Source of the DNA: Streptomyces sp. R28
GTDB lineage: Bacteria > Actinomycetota > Actinomycetes > Streptomycetales > Streptomycetaceae
Reading direction: 5' to 3'
Length of the DNA stretch: 64,000 bases
Assembly: GCF_041052385.1 (NCBI RefSeq)
Contig: NZ_CP163439.1
Coordinates: forward strand, 2,717,001-2,781,000
Shown here: piece after piece, positions 32,188-43,271 of the stretch
How positions within the stretch are numbered: the stretch's first letter is position 1
How the letters are laid out: every line of letters starts with the position of its first letter
Translations under genes and position numbers: made by a program
The notes under the pieces: model-generated
What the model saw: only the letters and a program-made list of their open reading frames with translations
The model's database searches: none
What the model was told of the DNA's origin: nothing

Positions 32188-34914
32188 CTAGTGGGCTGCT
32201 GACTCCCAGTCCGGGCCCGCGCCTACCGAGACGCCCAGGGGGACGCTGAGGTGGACGGCGTCGGACATCTCCCGGCGGACCAGTTCTTCCGCGGCCTCGC
32301 GTTCGCCGGGGGCGATTTCCAGGACGATTTCGTCGTGGACCTGGAGGAGCATGCGGGAGGTGAGGTTCGCCTCGCGCAGGGCGCGGTCCACGTTGAGCAT
32401 GGCGATCTTGACGATATCCGCCGCCGTGCCCTGGATGGGGGCGTTGAGGGCCATGCGCTCGGCCGCCTCGCGGCGCTGGCGGTTGTCGCTGTTGAGGTCG
32501 GGGAGGTAGCGGCGGCGGCCGAAGAGCGTCGCCGTGTAGCCCGTCGCCCGGGCCTCGTCGACCGCGCGGCGCAGGTAGTCCCGTACGCCGCCGAAGCGCT
32601 CGAAGTAGGCGTCCATCAGGGCGCGGGCCTCGCCCGCGTCGATGTTCAGCTGCTGGGAGAGGCCGAAGGCCGACAGCCCGTAGGCCAGGCCGTAGGACAT
32701 CGCCTTGATCTTGCGGCGCATCTCCGCGTCCACCGCGGCCGCTTCCACCGCGAACACCTGTGAGGCGGCCGTGGTGTGCAGGTCCTCGCCCGAGGTGAAC
32801 GCCTCGATCAGGCCCGCGTCCTCGGACAGGTGGGCCATCACGCGCAGTTCGATCTGGCTGTAGTCCGCGGTCATCAGGGACTCGAAGCCCTCACCGACCA
32901 CGAAGCCCCGGCGGATCGCCCGGCCCTCGTCCGTGCGGACCGGGATGTTCTGCAGGTTCGGGTCGGTGGAGGAGAGGCGGCCGGTCGCCGCGACCGTCTG
33001 GTTGAAGGTCGTGTGGATACGGCCGTCCGTCGCGATCGTCTTGATCAGGCCCTCGACGGTGACGCGCAGCTTCGCCTGCTCTCGGTGGCGGAGCATGATG
33101 ACCGGCAGTTCGTTGTCGGTCTGGGTCGCCAGCCACGCCAGGGCGTCGGCGTCCGTGGTGTAGCCGGTCTTCGTCTTCTTCGTCTTGGGCAGGGCGAGTT
33201 CGCCGAAGAGGACCTCCTGGAGCTGCTTGGGCGAGCCCAGGTTGAACTCGTGCCCGGCCGCCGCGTGCGCCTCCTTCACGGCCTGCTGCACGGCGCCCGC
33301 GAACATCTGCTCCATGGCCTCCAGGTGGGCCCGGTCGGCCGCGATGCCGTGCCGCTCCATGCGGGCCAGCAGGTCTGAGGTCGGCAGCTCCATGTCGCGC
33401 AGGAGTTCCGCGGCGCCGACCTCCTGCAGGCGGCTCTCGAAGGCCTCGCCCAGGTCGAGGACCGCGCGGGCCTGGATCATCAGGGCCTCGGCCTCGGCAC
33501 CGTCGTCCGTGCCGAAGGCCAGCTGGCCGTCGGCCGCGGCGGCGGGGGCCAGCTCGCGGTGGAGGTACTCCAGGGACAGCGCGTCCAGGTCGAAGGAGCG
33601 GCGGCCCGGCTTGACCAGGTAGGCGGCGAGCGCGGTGTCCATGCGTACGCCGGCGATGCTCCAGCCGTGCTCGGCGAAGACCCGCATCGCGCCCTTGGCG
33701 TTGTGGAAGACCTTCGGCTTGTCGGCGTCGGACAGCCAGGCCGCGAACGCCTTCTCGTCGGCCTCATCCAGCTGCGACGGGTCGAACCAGCCGGCCGCGC
33801 CGTCGCCCGCCGCGAGCGCGACCTCGGCGACCGAGCCGGTGCCCAGCGCCCAGGTGTCGACGGTGGCCACGCCGAGGGGCTCGCCGCCGCGCTCGGCCAG
33901 CCAGGGCGCCAGCTCGCCGGTGCCGAGCACGGAGCCGTCCAGCTCCACGCCGTCGGTCGCGATCGGCGTGGTCTCGACCTCCTCGGCTCCGGGGTCTACG
34001 CCGAAGAGCCGCTCGCGCAGGGACGGGTTACGGATCTCCAGGGTGTCCAGGATCATCGCGACGGCCTTGCGGTCGTACGGCACGCGGGCGACGTCGGTGA
34101 CGGTCTTGGACAGCTCGACGTTGCGCTCCAGCTCGGTCAGCCGGCGGTTGAGCTTGACCGCCTCCAGGTGGTCGCGGAGGTTCTGACCGGCCTTGCCCTT
34201 GACCTCCTCGACGCGCTCGACCAGCTCGGCGAACGAGCCGAACTGGTTGATCCACTTCGCCGCCGTCTTCTCGCCGACGCCCGGGATGCCCGGCAGGTTG
34301 TCGGACGGGTCGCCGCGCAGGGCCGCGAAGTCGGGGTACTGGGCGGGCGTCAACCCGTACTTCTCGAAGACCTTCTCCGGGGTGAAGCGGGTCAGCTCGG
34401 AGACGCCCTTCGTCGGATACAGCACCGTCGTGTGCTCGCTGACCAGCTGGAAGGAGTCCCGGTCGCCGGTGACGATCAGCACCTCGAAGCCGTTGGCCTC
34501 GGCCTGGGTGGCGAGGGTGGCGATCACGTCGTCGGCCTCGAAGCCGTCGACCGCGAACCGCGAGACGTGCATCGCGTCGAGCAGCTCGCCGATCAGCTCG
34601 ACCTGGCCCTTGAACTCGTCCGGGGTCTTGGAGCGGTTCGCCTTGTACTCCGTGAACTCCGCGGAGCGCCATGTCTTGCGGGACACGTCGAAGGCCACGG
34701 CGAAGTGGGTGGGCGCCTCATCGCGCAGGGTGTTGGCCAGCATCGACGCGAAGCCGTAGATCGCGTTCGTCGGCTGGCCTGTCGCGGTCGTGAAGTTCTC
34801 CGCGGGCAGCGCGAAGAACGCACGATAGGCCAGCGAGTGCCCGTCCATGAGCATCAGGCGGGGCCGGCTGCCGCCGGGGTTGGTCTCGGTCTGCTTCGAT
34901 GCTGTCTCTGCCAC
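32188..34914 (-). CDS. polA: DNA polymerase I
   Basis: A 908-aa family A polymerase. Residues 20-310 are the 5'-3' exonuclease (LMLMDGHSLAYRAFFAL, VTGDRDSFQL, RGDPSDNLPGIPGVGEKTA). The 330-500 region is a 3'-5' exonuclease fold without the usual DxE metal residues, so proofreading is probably absent, as in other actinobacteria. Residues 520-908 are the polymerase: TGRLSSTDPNLQNIP (motif near A), DYSQIELRVMAHLS (motif A), RRKIKAMSYGLAYG (motif B) and QVHDEIVLE (motif C). It acts in gap filling and repair. GTG 34914 is used, with AGGA upstream; the frame to 35064 is a non-conserved extension. Confidence 0.96.
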   Translation of the reverse strand: MAETASKQTETNPGGSRPRLMLMDGHSLAYRAFFALPAENFTTATGQPTNAIYGFASMLANTLRDEAPTHFAVAFDVSRKTWRSAEFTEYKANRSKTPDEFKGQVELIGELLDAMHVSRFAVDGFEADDVIATLATQAEANGFEVLIVTGDRDSFQLVSEHTTVLYPTKGVSELTRFTPEKVFEKYGLTPAQYPDFAALRGDPSDNLPGIPGVGEKTAAKWINQFGSFAELVERVEEVKGKAGQNLRDHLEAVKLNRRLTELERNVELSKTVTDVARVPYDRKAVAMILDTLEIRNPSLRERLFGVDPGAEEVETTPIATDGVELDGSVLGTGELAPWLAERGGEPLGVATVDTWALGTGSVAEVALAAGDGAAGWFDPSQLDEADEKAFAAWLSDADKPKVFHNAKGAMRVFAEHGWSIAGVRMDTALAAYLVKPGRRSFDLDALSLEYLHRELAPAAAADGQLAFGTDDGAEAEALMIQARAVLDLGEAFESRLQEVGAAELLRDMELPTSDLLARMERHGIAADRAHLEAMEQMFAGAVQQAVKEAHAAAGHEFNLGSPKQLQEVLFGELALPKTKKTKTGYTTDADALAWLATQTDNELPVIMLRHREQAKLRVTVEGLIKTIATDGRIHTTFNQTVAATGRLSSTDPNLQNIPVRTDEGRAIRRGFVVGEGFESLMTADYSQIELRVMAHLSEDAGLIEAFTSGEDLHTTAASQVFAVEAAAVDAEMRRKIKAMSYGLAYGLSAFGLSQQLNIDAGEARALMDAYFERFGGVRDYLRRAVDEARATGYTATLFGRRRYLPDLNSDNRQRREAAERMALNAPIQGTAADIVKIAMLNVDRALREANLTSRMLLQVHDEIVLEIAPGEREAAEELVRREMSDAVHLSVPLGVSVGAGPDWESAAH

Positions 34915-35360
34915 GCCCCCGATCCTGCCACGCCCCACTGACAGTGGGTCCCCATCGGGGGGCCCGGCAGGTGCGGCAGTCCCGCACAGCCGGGTTCCGG
35001 CGTTGTGTGGATCGCCGTGGCAGCGGTGACGATGCGCGGCGGCAGCAAGGTCGAGTGGGGACACAGCACCAGGGGGCCGTGCCGAAGCCTGCCAACCGAA
35101 GGCAGCGGCAGGGACGGCAGGGACGACCGGAGTCAGGCGTCACTCCCCTTTGCTGACCCGCCCCGCCCGACCCCCGGTTCCCGCCTCCCCACCCCCTCCC
35201 CAAGCCCGCCCCCCTGGTTGTCCGTCCCGCGTGCGAGGATCGGAGATGTACCTCACACGTGTACACGGCCGGTGAGCCGCAGGAGCGCCGGTGTCGAGGA
35301 CGCGGGCCCGGCGCCGGGGAGGCGTTCCCGCGGTGAACGAGAAGACAGGGAGAGTGCGCG
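34915..35360. other. Divergent intergenic region, polA / molybdoenzyme
   Basis: 446 bp with no supported gene. It contains a CCCACTGACAGTGGG hairpin or dyad at 34934-34948, 20 nt upstream of polA, a C/T-rich stretch near 35160-35220, and the ribosome site of the FdhF-type gene. Both promoters must lie here. Confidence 0.45.
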
Positions 35361-37634
<2,274 letters not shown>

Positions 37635-37640
<6 letters not shown>

Positions 37641-37654
37641 GCGTTTGCTCAGTC
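37635..37654 (+). terminator. Short hairpin at the stop codon of the molybdoenzyme gene
   Basis: GACTGAGC-GTTT-GCTCAGTC, 8-bp stem overlapping the stop. The left arm sequence ACCGACTGAGC recurs at 37661-37671, just before the thioesterase gene, so it could instead be an operator. Confidence 0.5.
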
Positions 37655-37691
37655 GACTGTACCGACTGAGCATGACGAACGGAGCCGGCCC

Positions 37692-38180
37692 ATGGGCGAG
37701 CAGCAGCACGTGACGTTCCCGCAGGAGGTCATCGACGAGTACGCCGCGCTCGGCGTCGACCTGCCGGCCCTGTTCTCCGCCGGGCACCTCGGCACGCGCA
37801 TGGGCGTCGAGATCGTGGAGGCGTCCGCCGAGCGGGTCGTCGGGACCATGCCGGTGGAGGGGAACACCCAGCCGTACGGGCTGCTGCACGGCGGCGCCTC
37901 CGCGGTGCTCGCCGAGACGCTCGGGTCGGTGGGGTCGATGCTGCACGCCGGCAGCACCAAGATCGCGGTCGGCGTCGACCTCAACTGCACCCACCACCGC
38001 GGGGTCCGCTCCGGCCTCGTCACCGGCGTGGCCACGCCCCTGCACCGGGGCCGCTCGACGGCGACGTACGAGATCGTGATCAGCGACGAGGCGGGTCGGC
38101 GCGTGTGCAGCGCGCGGCTGACCTGCCTGCTGCGGGACGTGAACCCGGGCGACGGGGAGCACGTCCGGGCGGCGCGGTGA
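37692..38180 (+). CDS. PaaI-type hotdog thioesterase
   Basis: A 162-aa hotdog protein. The active-site region NTQPYGLLHGGASAVLAETL has the HGG motif and the acidic catalytic residue (Glu here), followed by GVDLNCTHHRGVRSG, typical of phenylacetyl-CoA/4-hydroxybenzoyl-CoA-like thioesterases. It would hydrolyse acyl- or aryl-CoA in the cytosol; the substrate is unknown. ATG 37692 follows GGAGCCGGCCC. The 51-nt gap to the molybdoenzyme gene contains repeats and a hairpin, so co-transcription is uncertain. Confidence 0.87.
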   Translation: MGEQQHVTFPQEVIDEYAALGVDLPALFSAGHLGTRMGVEIVEASAERVVGTMPVEGNTQPYGLLHGGASAVLAETLGSVGSMLHAGSTKIAVGVDLNCTHHRGVRSGLVTGVATPLHRGRSTATYEIVISDEAGRRVCSARLTCLLRDVNPGDGEHVRAAR

Positions 38181-38236
38181 CACCGACACCCCGACGACAG
38201 TGACGTTACGGCCAACGTCCTTGATTTGCCCTGCCG

Positions 38237-38265
38237 TTGAACCCGAGCGCCCGGCGGCATAACGT
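38237..38265 (+). promoter_or_regulatory. Sigma70-type promoter for a leaderless lipoprotein gene
   Basis: TTGAAC (38237-38242), 17-nt spacer, TAACGT (38260-38265), then 6 nt to ATG 38272. It is the clearest leaderless promoter in the window. Confidence 0.7.
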
Positions 38266-38271
38266 CGAGGC

Positions 38272-38682
38272 ATGACAACGGGAGGAGCCGGCCGGAAGGG
38301 GGCAGCGCTCGCACTGGCGCTGCTGACCGCCGGATCGGCGGCAGGGTGCGGCGGGCAGCCGGACGCTCGGGGCGACGCGAGCGGGGCCCGGACGAGCGCC
38401 GAGTCGCCCTCCCCGTCGGCGACCGCGCCCGCCCGGTTGTGTACACAGATCATCGCGTACTGGTCACGCCGGACGCTGACCGACGACACCTACGGTGACT
38501 ACCAGTCGATGGGCCTGTCCGACGGCCAGTACGAAATCCTCCGCGAGGTCGTGGACGCCGCCCGGGCGGAGCGCAGGCGCGCGGACGCACAAGCCGCAGA
38601 GCGGCTGATCGACCGCAGGGCACGGGAGTTGTGCGAGGAGCGGTACCGCAAAGGCGAGCCGACCGGAGGTCCGTGGGGTTGA
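38272..38682 (+). CDS. Putative lipoprotein
   Basis: A 136-aa protein with a signal peptide (residues 1-25) and lipobox AAGC, so Cys26 would be lipidated after export. Then comes a Ser/Ala/Pro linker and a helical domain from LCTQIIAYWSRRTL to LCEERYRKGE. Two cysteines in the mature part (LCTQ and ELCEE) could form a disulfide. The function is unknown; it resembles small Streptomyces lipoproteins. It appears leaderless (see the promoter at 38237). Confidence 0.75.
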   Translation: MTTGGAGRKGAALALALLTAGSAAGCGGQPDARGDASGARTSAESPSPSATAPARLCTQIIAYWSRRTLTDDTYGDYQSMGLSDGQYEILREVVDAARAERRRADAQAAERLIDRRARELCEERYRKGEPTGGPWG

Positions 38683-39158
38683 GTGACTGCCTTTTCCATT
38701 TCCATGCCCCGTACATGAAAAAGCGAGGAACCCGGAACGGCTTTTCGGGCCGTAACTCTACGTAATACAACCGCAATAAAAGCCAACAGTTCCCCTGCAG
38801 TGAGCACCTCTCACGCAAGTCGACAGAGGCCCCCTGGTAGCCTCCGGCAACGACTGAGGTAATCACCAAAACATGTGAACACTAGTGAAAGGAGCTACGC
38901 GCGAACCCTGCGAGTTCTCACTATGTGGACAGGGCGAATCGGCTGGAAATCCACTCTTCCCCCCACTGAGTACCGCTCTGTATTACCCCGTGTCATAACA
39001 AGAGCGTCACAGCCTTGGTCAGGGCCTCCTCCATGTTCCCTCCACGCGCTTAGAGTCACCGCCAGTCACCGAGCCACCGGATTCGAAGCCACTTCGGCCC
39101 AGCGCTCGACTCGGCGGGCTCCGTGGGGAACCGCCGTGCCAGGGAAAGGACCTCATTC
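38683..39158. other. Long upstream region of the liv operon
   Basis: 476 bp with clearly lower GC than the surroundings (38700-38780 and 38860-39000). There is a small ACGGC/GCCGT hairpin at 38737-38753 that may end the lipoprotein transcript. No gene is supported. It probably holds the liv promoter and regulatory sites, but I cannot name a precise -35/-10 pair. Confidence 0.5.
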
Positions 39159-40388
39159 GTGCGTCAACGTTCGATCATCGCTATAACCGCCGCGCTCGCG
39201 GCGGGATCGCTGACACTCACGGCTTGTGGGTCGCGTGACGAGGGCGGCAACAGCAGCAACGGCGACAAGACCACTGTGGTGATCGGGGTCGACGCCCCGC
39301 TGACCGGCGACCTGTCGGCCCTCGGCCTCGGCATCAAGAACTCCGCCGACCTGGCCGCCAAGACGGCCAACAAGAAGGAGTACGTCAAGGGCGTCGAGTT
39401 CAAGATCGAGGCCCTCGACGACCAGGCCCAGCCCTCCGTCGGCCAGCAGAACGCCCAGAAGTTCATCAGCGACAAGGACGTCCTCGGCGTCGTCGGCCCG
39501 CTGAACTCCAGCGTCTCGCAGCAGATGCAGAAGCCGCTCAACGACGCCGGCCTGACCCAGGTCTCCCCGGCCAACACCGGAACCGAGCTGACCCAGGGCG
39601 ACGGCTGGAAGACCGGCGACTCGGTCCGCCAGTTCAAGACGTTCTTCCGCACCGCCACCACGGACGAGATCCAGGGTGCCTTCGCCGCCGACTACCTGTA
39701 CAACCAGGCGAAGCTCAAGAAGGTCTACCTGATCGACGACCAGAAGACCTACGGCGCCGGTCTCGCCGCCTCCTTCAAGGCGAACTTCACCAAGTTCGGT
39801 GGCAAGATCGTCGGCAGCGACCACATCAACCCCGACGACCGTGACTTCAACGCAGTCGTCGCCAAGATCAAGAAGACCGGCGCCGAGGCCCTGTACTACG
39901 GCGGCGAGTACCCGGCCGCCGGCCCGCTGAGCCAGCAACTCAAGGACAGCGGCCAGAACATCCCGCTCATGGGCGGCGACGGCATCTACTCCGGCGAGTT
40001 CCCGAAGCTGAACAAGAAGGCCGAGGGTGACCTCGCGACCTCCGTGGGCAAGCCGGTCGAGCAGCTCGACTCCGCCAAGACCTTCATCAAGGACTACGAG
40101 GCGGCGGGCTACGAGGACGCCTACGAGGCCTACGGCGGCCTCACCTACGACGCCACCTGGGCCATCATCGAGGCCGTCAAGCTGGCGGTCGAGGGCAACG
40201 ACGGCAAGGTCCCGTCCGACGGCCGCAAGGCAGTCCTGGACGGCATGGCGAAGGTCAAGTTCGACGGCGTCACCGGCACCATCTCCTTCGACGAGTTCGG
40301 TGACACGACGAACCACACCATGACCGCCTACAAGGTCAAGAGCAACGCCTGGGCCCCCGTGTTCAGCGGCGAACCCAAGCTGGGCTGA
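39159..40388 (+). CDS. livJ: Branched-chain amino acid ABC transporter, substrate-binding lipoprotein
   Basis: A 409-aa periplasmic-type binding protein. Residues 1-20 are a lipoprotein signal (SIIAITAALAAGSLTLTACGS) with lipid Cys near 24. The mature part has the two-lobed Peripla_BP_6 fold: TVVIGVDAPLTGDLSALG, VVGPLNSSVSQQM, VYLIDDQKTYGAG, YYGGEYPAAGP and YGGLTYDATWAII. It should capture Leu/Ile/Val or related amino acids for the permease encoded downstream. GTG 39159 has AAAGGA 8 nt upstream. A 14-bp hairpin after the stop probably limits read-through, so binding protein is made in excess. Confidence 0.92.
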   Translation: MRQRSIIAITAALAAGSLTLTACGSRDEGGNSSNGDKTTVVIGVDAPLTGDLSALGLGIKNSADLAAKTANKKEYVKGVEFKIEALDDQAQPSVGQQNAQKFISDKDVLGVVGPLNSSVSQQMQKPLNDAGLTQVSPANTGTELTQGDGWKTGDSVRQFKTFFRTATTDEIQGAFAADYLYNQAKLKKVYLIDDQKTYGAGLAASFKANFTKFGGKIVGSDHINPDDRDFNAVVAKIKKTGAEALYYGGEYPAAGPLSQQLKDSGQNIPLMGGDGIYSGEFPKLNKKAEGDLATSVGKPVEQLDSAKTFIKDYEAAGYEDAYEAYGGLTYDATWAIIEAVKLAVEGNDGKVPSDGRKAVLDGMAKVKFDGVTGTISFDEFGDTTNHTMTAYKVKSNAWAPVFSGEPKLG

Positions 40389-40432
40389 GCAGAGGACGAG
40401 TAAAGAAAACTCCCCATCACACATTGATCCAG

Positions 40433-40468
40433 GCCGCGCGGGAGCGCCCACCAGCGCTCCCGCGCGGC
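40433..40468 (+). terminator. livJ-livH intercistronic hairpin (attenuating terminator)
   Basis: Perfect 14-bp stem (40433-40446 with 40455-40468), 8-nt loop, no T-run. It lies between the binding-protein and permease genes. Confidence 0.75.
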
Positions 40469-40501
40469 GCCATATCCGAACCACTCCACGGAGGCCCTGC
40501 G

Positions 40502-41431
40502 GTGCACGAACTGCCGCAACAGCTGGCCAATGGACTCATCCTCGGCGCGATGTACGGACTCATCGCGATCGGCTACACGATGGTCTACGGCATCGTCCAG
40601 CTCATCAACTTCGCCCACGGCGAGATATTCATGGTCGGGGGCTTCGGCGCCCTGACCGTCTGGTTGGTACTCCCCGACGGCTTCGGCCTCGCGGCCGCCG
40701 TCCCGCTCATGATCATCGGCGGCATCCTCGTCTCGGTGGCGGTCGCCACCGCGGCGGAACGCTTCGCCTACCGGCCACTGCGCACCGCGCCACGGCTGGC
40801 CCCCCTCATCACCGCCATCGGCCTGTCCATCGTCCTCCAGCAGGTCGTATGGATGTGGTACCCGGACGCGAAGAAGGACCACCCCTTCCCGCAGTTCGAA
40901 GGCGGCCCCATCGACATCCTGGGCGCCAACATCCAGCGCGGTGACCTCTTCGTCCTGATCGCCGCACCGCTGTGCATGCTGGCCCTCGGCCTGTTCGTCA
41001 CCAAGACGCGCTCCGGCCGCGGCATGCAGGCCACCGCCCAGGACCCCGACACGGCCAAGCTGATGGGCATCAACACCGACCGCATCATCGTCATGGCCTT
41101 CGCCATCGGTGCCGCGTTCGCCGCCATCGCCGCGGTCGCCTACGGCCTGAAGAACGGCCAGGTCGGCTTCCGCATGGGCTTCCTGATGGGCCTCAAGGCC
41201 TTCACCGCCGCCGTCCTCGGCGGCATCGGCAACATCTACGGCGCCATGCTCGGCGGCATCGTCCTCGGCGTCGCCGAGTCCCTCGCCACCGGCTACATCG
41301 GTGACATCCCCGGCATGGAACTCTTCGGCGGCGGCGCCTGGAAGGACGTATGGGCATTCACCCTGCTCATCCTCGTCCTCCTGTTCAGGCCACAAGGCCT
41401 GCTCGGCGAACGCGTCGCGGATCGGGCGTGA
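40502..41431 (+). CDS. livH: Branched-chain amino acid ABC permease LivH
   Basis: A 309-aa permease with about eight helices. The N-terminal LANGLILGAMYGLIAIGYTMVYG and INFAHGEIFMVG are LivH signatures, and AVLGGIGNIYGAMLGG is the ATPase-contact (EAA-like) loop. It forms the membrane channel with LivM. GTG 40502 has GGAGG 7 nt upstream. Its stop overlaps a GTG (GTGA) that could be an alternative livM start, so the two are translationally coupled. Confidence 0.93.
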   Translation: MHELPQQLANGLILGAMYGLIAIGYTMVYGIVQLINFAHGEIFMVGGFGALTVWLVLPDGFGLAAAVPLMIIGGILVSVAVATAAERFAYRPLRTAPRLAPLITAIGLSIVLQQVVWMWYPDAKKDHPFPQFEGGPIDILGANIQRGDLFVLIAAPLCMLALGLFVTKTRSGRGMQATAQDPDTAKLMGINTDRIIVMAFAIGAAFAAIAAVAYGLKNGQVGFRMGFLMGLKAFTAAVLGGIGNIYGAMLGGIVLGVAESLATGYIGDIPGMELFGGGAWKDVWAFTLLILVLLFRPQGLLGERVADRA

Positions 41432-41436
41432 TACCC

Positions 41437-43266
41437 ATGACCACCGAGACCCCCATGGACAAGACCACCGACACCACCAAGGTGTCCACCACCCCGGCCA
41501 CCCCGATCATCCCGCTGCCGCACACCGCGGCCCGCGCGCTGACCGTCGCCGGCTCCGCCCTGGCCCTCATCGGCACCTTCCTCGCCTGGACCTGGACCGA
41601 TGAATTCCCGGGCAACCTCACCGTCACGGGCTACCCCGGCGGCCTGCAGGTGCTCACGCTCGTGGGAGCCCTGCTCACGCTGCTGTTCACCCTCTCCGGC
41701 TACGGCATCCCCGGCCTCCGCTGGCTCACCCCCGGCGGCAAGAACAGCCCCGTCCTGCTCGCCGCCCTCGGCGTGTTCGGCACCACGGGCTACGCCATCG
41801 GCGCCATCAGCCAGGAACTCGGCGGCCTCGTCAACCTGGAGCCCGGCGCCTGGGTCTCCGGCATCGGCGCCCTCGTCGCCGTGATCGGCGCCCTCGGCCT
41901 CCCGGTCGACCAGCCGTACGACGCGCAGGACCCGAACCCGAACCTCTGGGGCCGGATCCGCCACTCGCTCACCGCCCCCGAGCCCGCCCGAGCCAAGGAA
42001 CTGCCCTCCTGGGCGGAGATCCTCATCATCGCCGCGGGCTTCGGCGTCGGCCTGTACGTCTTCGCGTACGGCATCGGCACCGAGTACTCCGAGCTGTTCA
42101 TCGGCTTCCTGATCATCGCGGCATTCAGCTTCACCGCCGTGACCCGCGCCGGTCTGCTCAAGCGGCTCTCGTCACTCACCGCGAAGCACCGCAACGTCGC
42201 CATGGCGGCGGCATTCGTCGCGGCGATCTGCTTCCCCTTCACCCAGACCAACGACCAGTTCGCCCTCATCGGCGCGAACATCCTGATCTTCGCCACGGTC
42301 GCCCTGGGCCTCAACGTCGTCGTCGGCCTCGCCGGCCTCCTCGACCTCGGATACGTCGCCTTCCTCGGCGTCGGCGCCTACGCCGCCGCCCTGGTCTCCG
42401 GCTCCCCGCAGTCGGCCATCGGCGTCCACTTCCCGTTCTGGGCGGCCGTCCTCACCGGCGCCGCCGCCTCGCTGATCTTCGGCGTGCTGATCGGCGCCCC
42501 GACCCTGCGGCTGCGCGGCGACTACCTCGCCATCGTGACGCTCGGCTTCGGTGAGATCTTCCGCATCACCATGAACAACCTGAACGGCAACAGCGGACCT
42601 GACGTCACCAACGGCTCCAACGGCATCCCGAACATCCCGGACCTGGAGATCTTCGGGTTCAACCTCGGGCTGCCGCACGACGTCCTCGGCCACGAGCTGA
42701 CCCGCTCCGGCAACTACTACCTGCTGATGCTGCTGTGCACGGCGATCGTCGTCATGGTCTTCCGCCGCTCCGCGGAATCCCGCATCGGCCGCGCCTGGGT
42801 CGCCATCCGCGAGGACGAGACCGCCGCCACCGCGATGGGCATCAACGGCTTCCGCCTCAAGCTCCTCGCCTTCGCACTCGGCGCCTCCCTCGCCGGCCTC
42901 GCCGGCACCGTCCAGTCGCACGTGTCGTACAGCGTCACCCCCGAGCAGTACCAGTTCGCCGGCTCCGTGCCGCCGAACTCGGCCTTCCTGCTCGCCGCCG
43001 TCATCCTCGGCGGCATGGGCACCATCAGCGGCCCGCTGATCGGCGCCGCGCTGCTCTACCTGATCCCGGCCAAACTCCAGTTCATGGCGGAGTACCAGCT
43101 GCTCCTCTTCGGCGTCGCGCTGATGTTCCTCATGCGCTTCCGCCCCGAGGGCCTGGTCGCCGACCGCAGGAAGCAGCTCGAATTCCACGAGACCGGACAG
43201 CTCGACGTACCGGAGGACAAGCCATTGCCCGAAGGCGCGACCGGCGTCGCCAAGGCAGGGGCGTGA
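41437..43266 (+). CDS. livM: Branched-chain amino acid ABC permease LivM, long form
   Basis: A 609-aa permease. The LivM core (about residues 275-590) has ALGLNVVVGLAGLLDLGYVAF, LRLRGDYLAIVTLGFGEI, AWVAIREDETAATAMGIN and GGMGTISGPLIG. Ahead of it is an N-terminal extension of some 270 residues with about seven more hydrophobic segments (for example LTVAGSALALIGTFLAWTW), not found in short LivM proteins. It may be a fused regulatory or stabilising membrane domain. The start could be GTG 41428, overlapping livH's stop, or ATG 41437; neither has a strong ribosome site. The stop lies just before livG. Confidence 0.92.
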   Translation: MTTETPMDKTTDTTKVSTTPATPIIPLPHTAARALTVAGSALALIGTFLAWTWTDEFPGNLTVTGYPGGLQVLTLVGALLTLLFTLSGYGIPGLRWLTPGGKNSPVLLAALGVFGTTGYAIGAISQELGGLVNLEPGAWVSGIGALVAVIGALGLPVDQPYDAQDPNPNLWGRIRHSLTAPEPARAKELPSWAEILIIAAGFGVGLYVFAYGIGTEYSELFIGFLIIAAFSFTAVTRAGLLKRLSSLTAKHRNVAMAAAFVAAICFPFTQTNDQFALIGANILIFATVALGLNVVVGLAGLLDLGYVAFLGVGAYAAALVSGSPQSAIGVHFPFWAAVLTGAAASLIFGVLIGAPTLRLRGDYLAIVTLGFGEIFRITMNNLNGNSGPDVTNGSNGIPNIPDLEIFGFNLGLPHDVLGHELTRSGNYYLLMLLCTAIVVMVFRRSAESRIGRAWVAIREDETAATAMGINGFRLKLLAFALGASLAGLAGTVQSHVSYSVTPEQYQFAGSVPPNSAFLLAAVILGGMGTISGPLIGAALLYLIPAKLQFMAEYQLLLFGVALMFLMRFRPEGLVADRRKQLEFHETGQLDVPEDKPLPEGATGVAKAGA

Positions 43267-43271
43267 CCGCC

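Noticed and set aside
31519..32202. Plus-strand 227-codon frame beyond the DUF4184 gene
   Set aside because: Gly/Arg-rich, overlaps the repeat element and the opposite-strand small gene; no ribosome site.
38875..39186. 103-codon frame upstream of the liv operon
   Set aside because: Lower GC with non-coding codon pattern, runs into the livJ start, no conserved feature; it starts in a region better explained as regulatory DNA.
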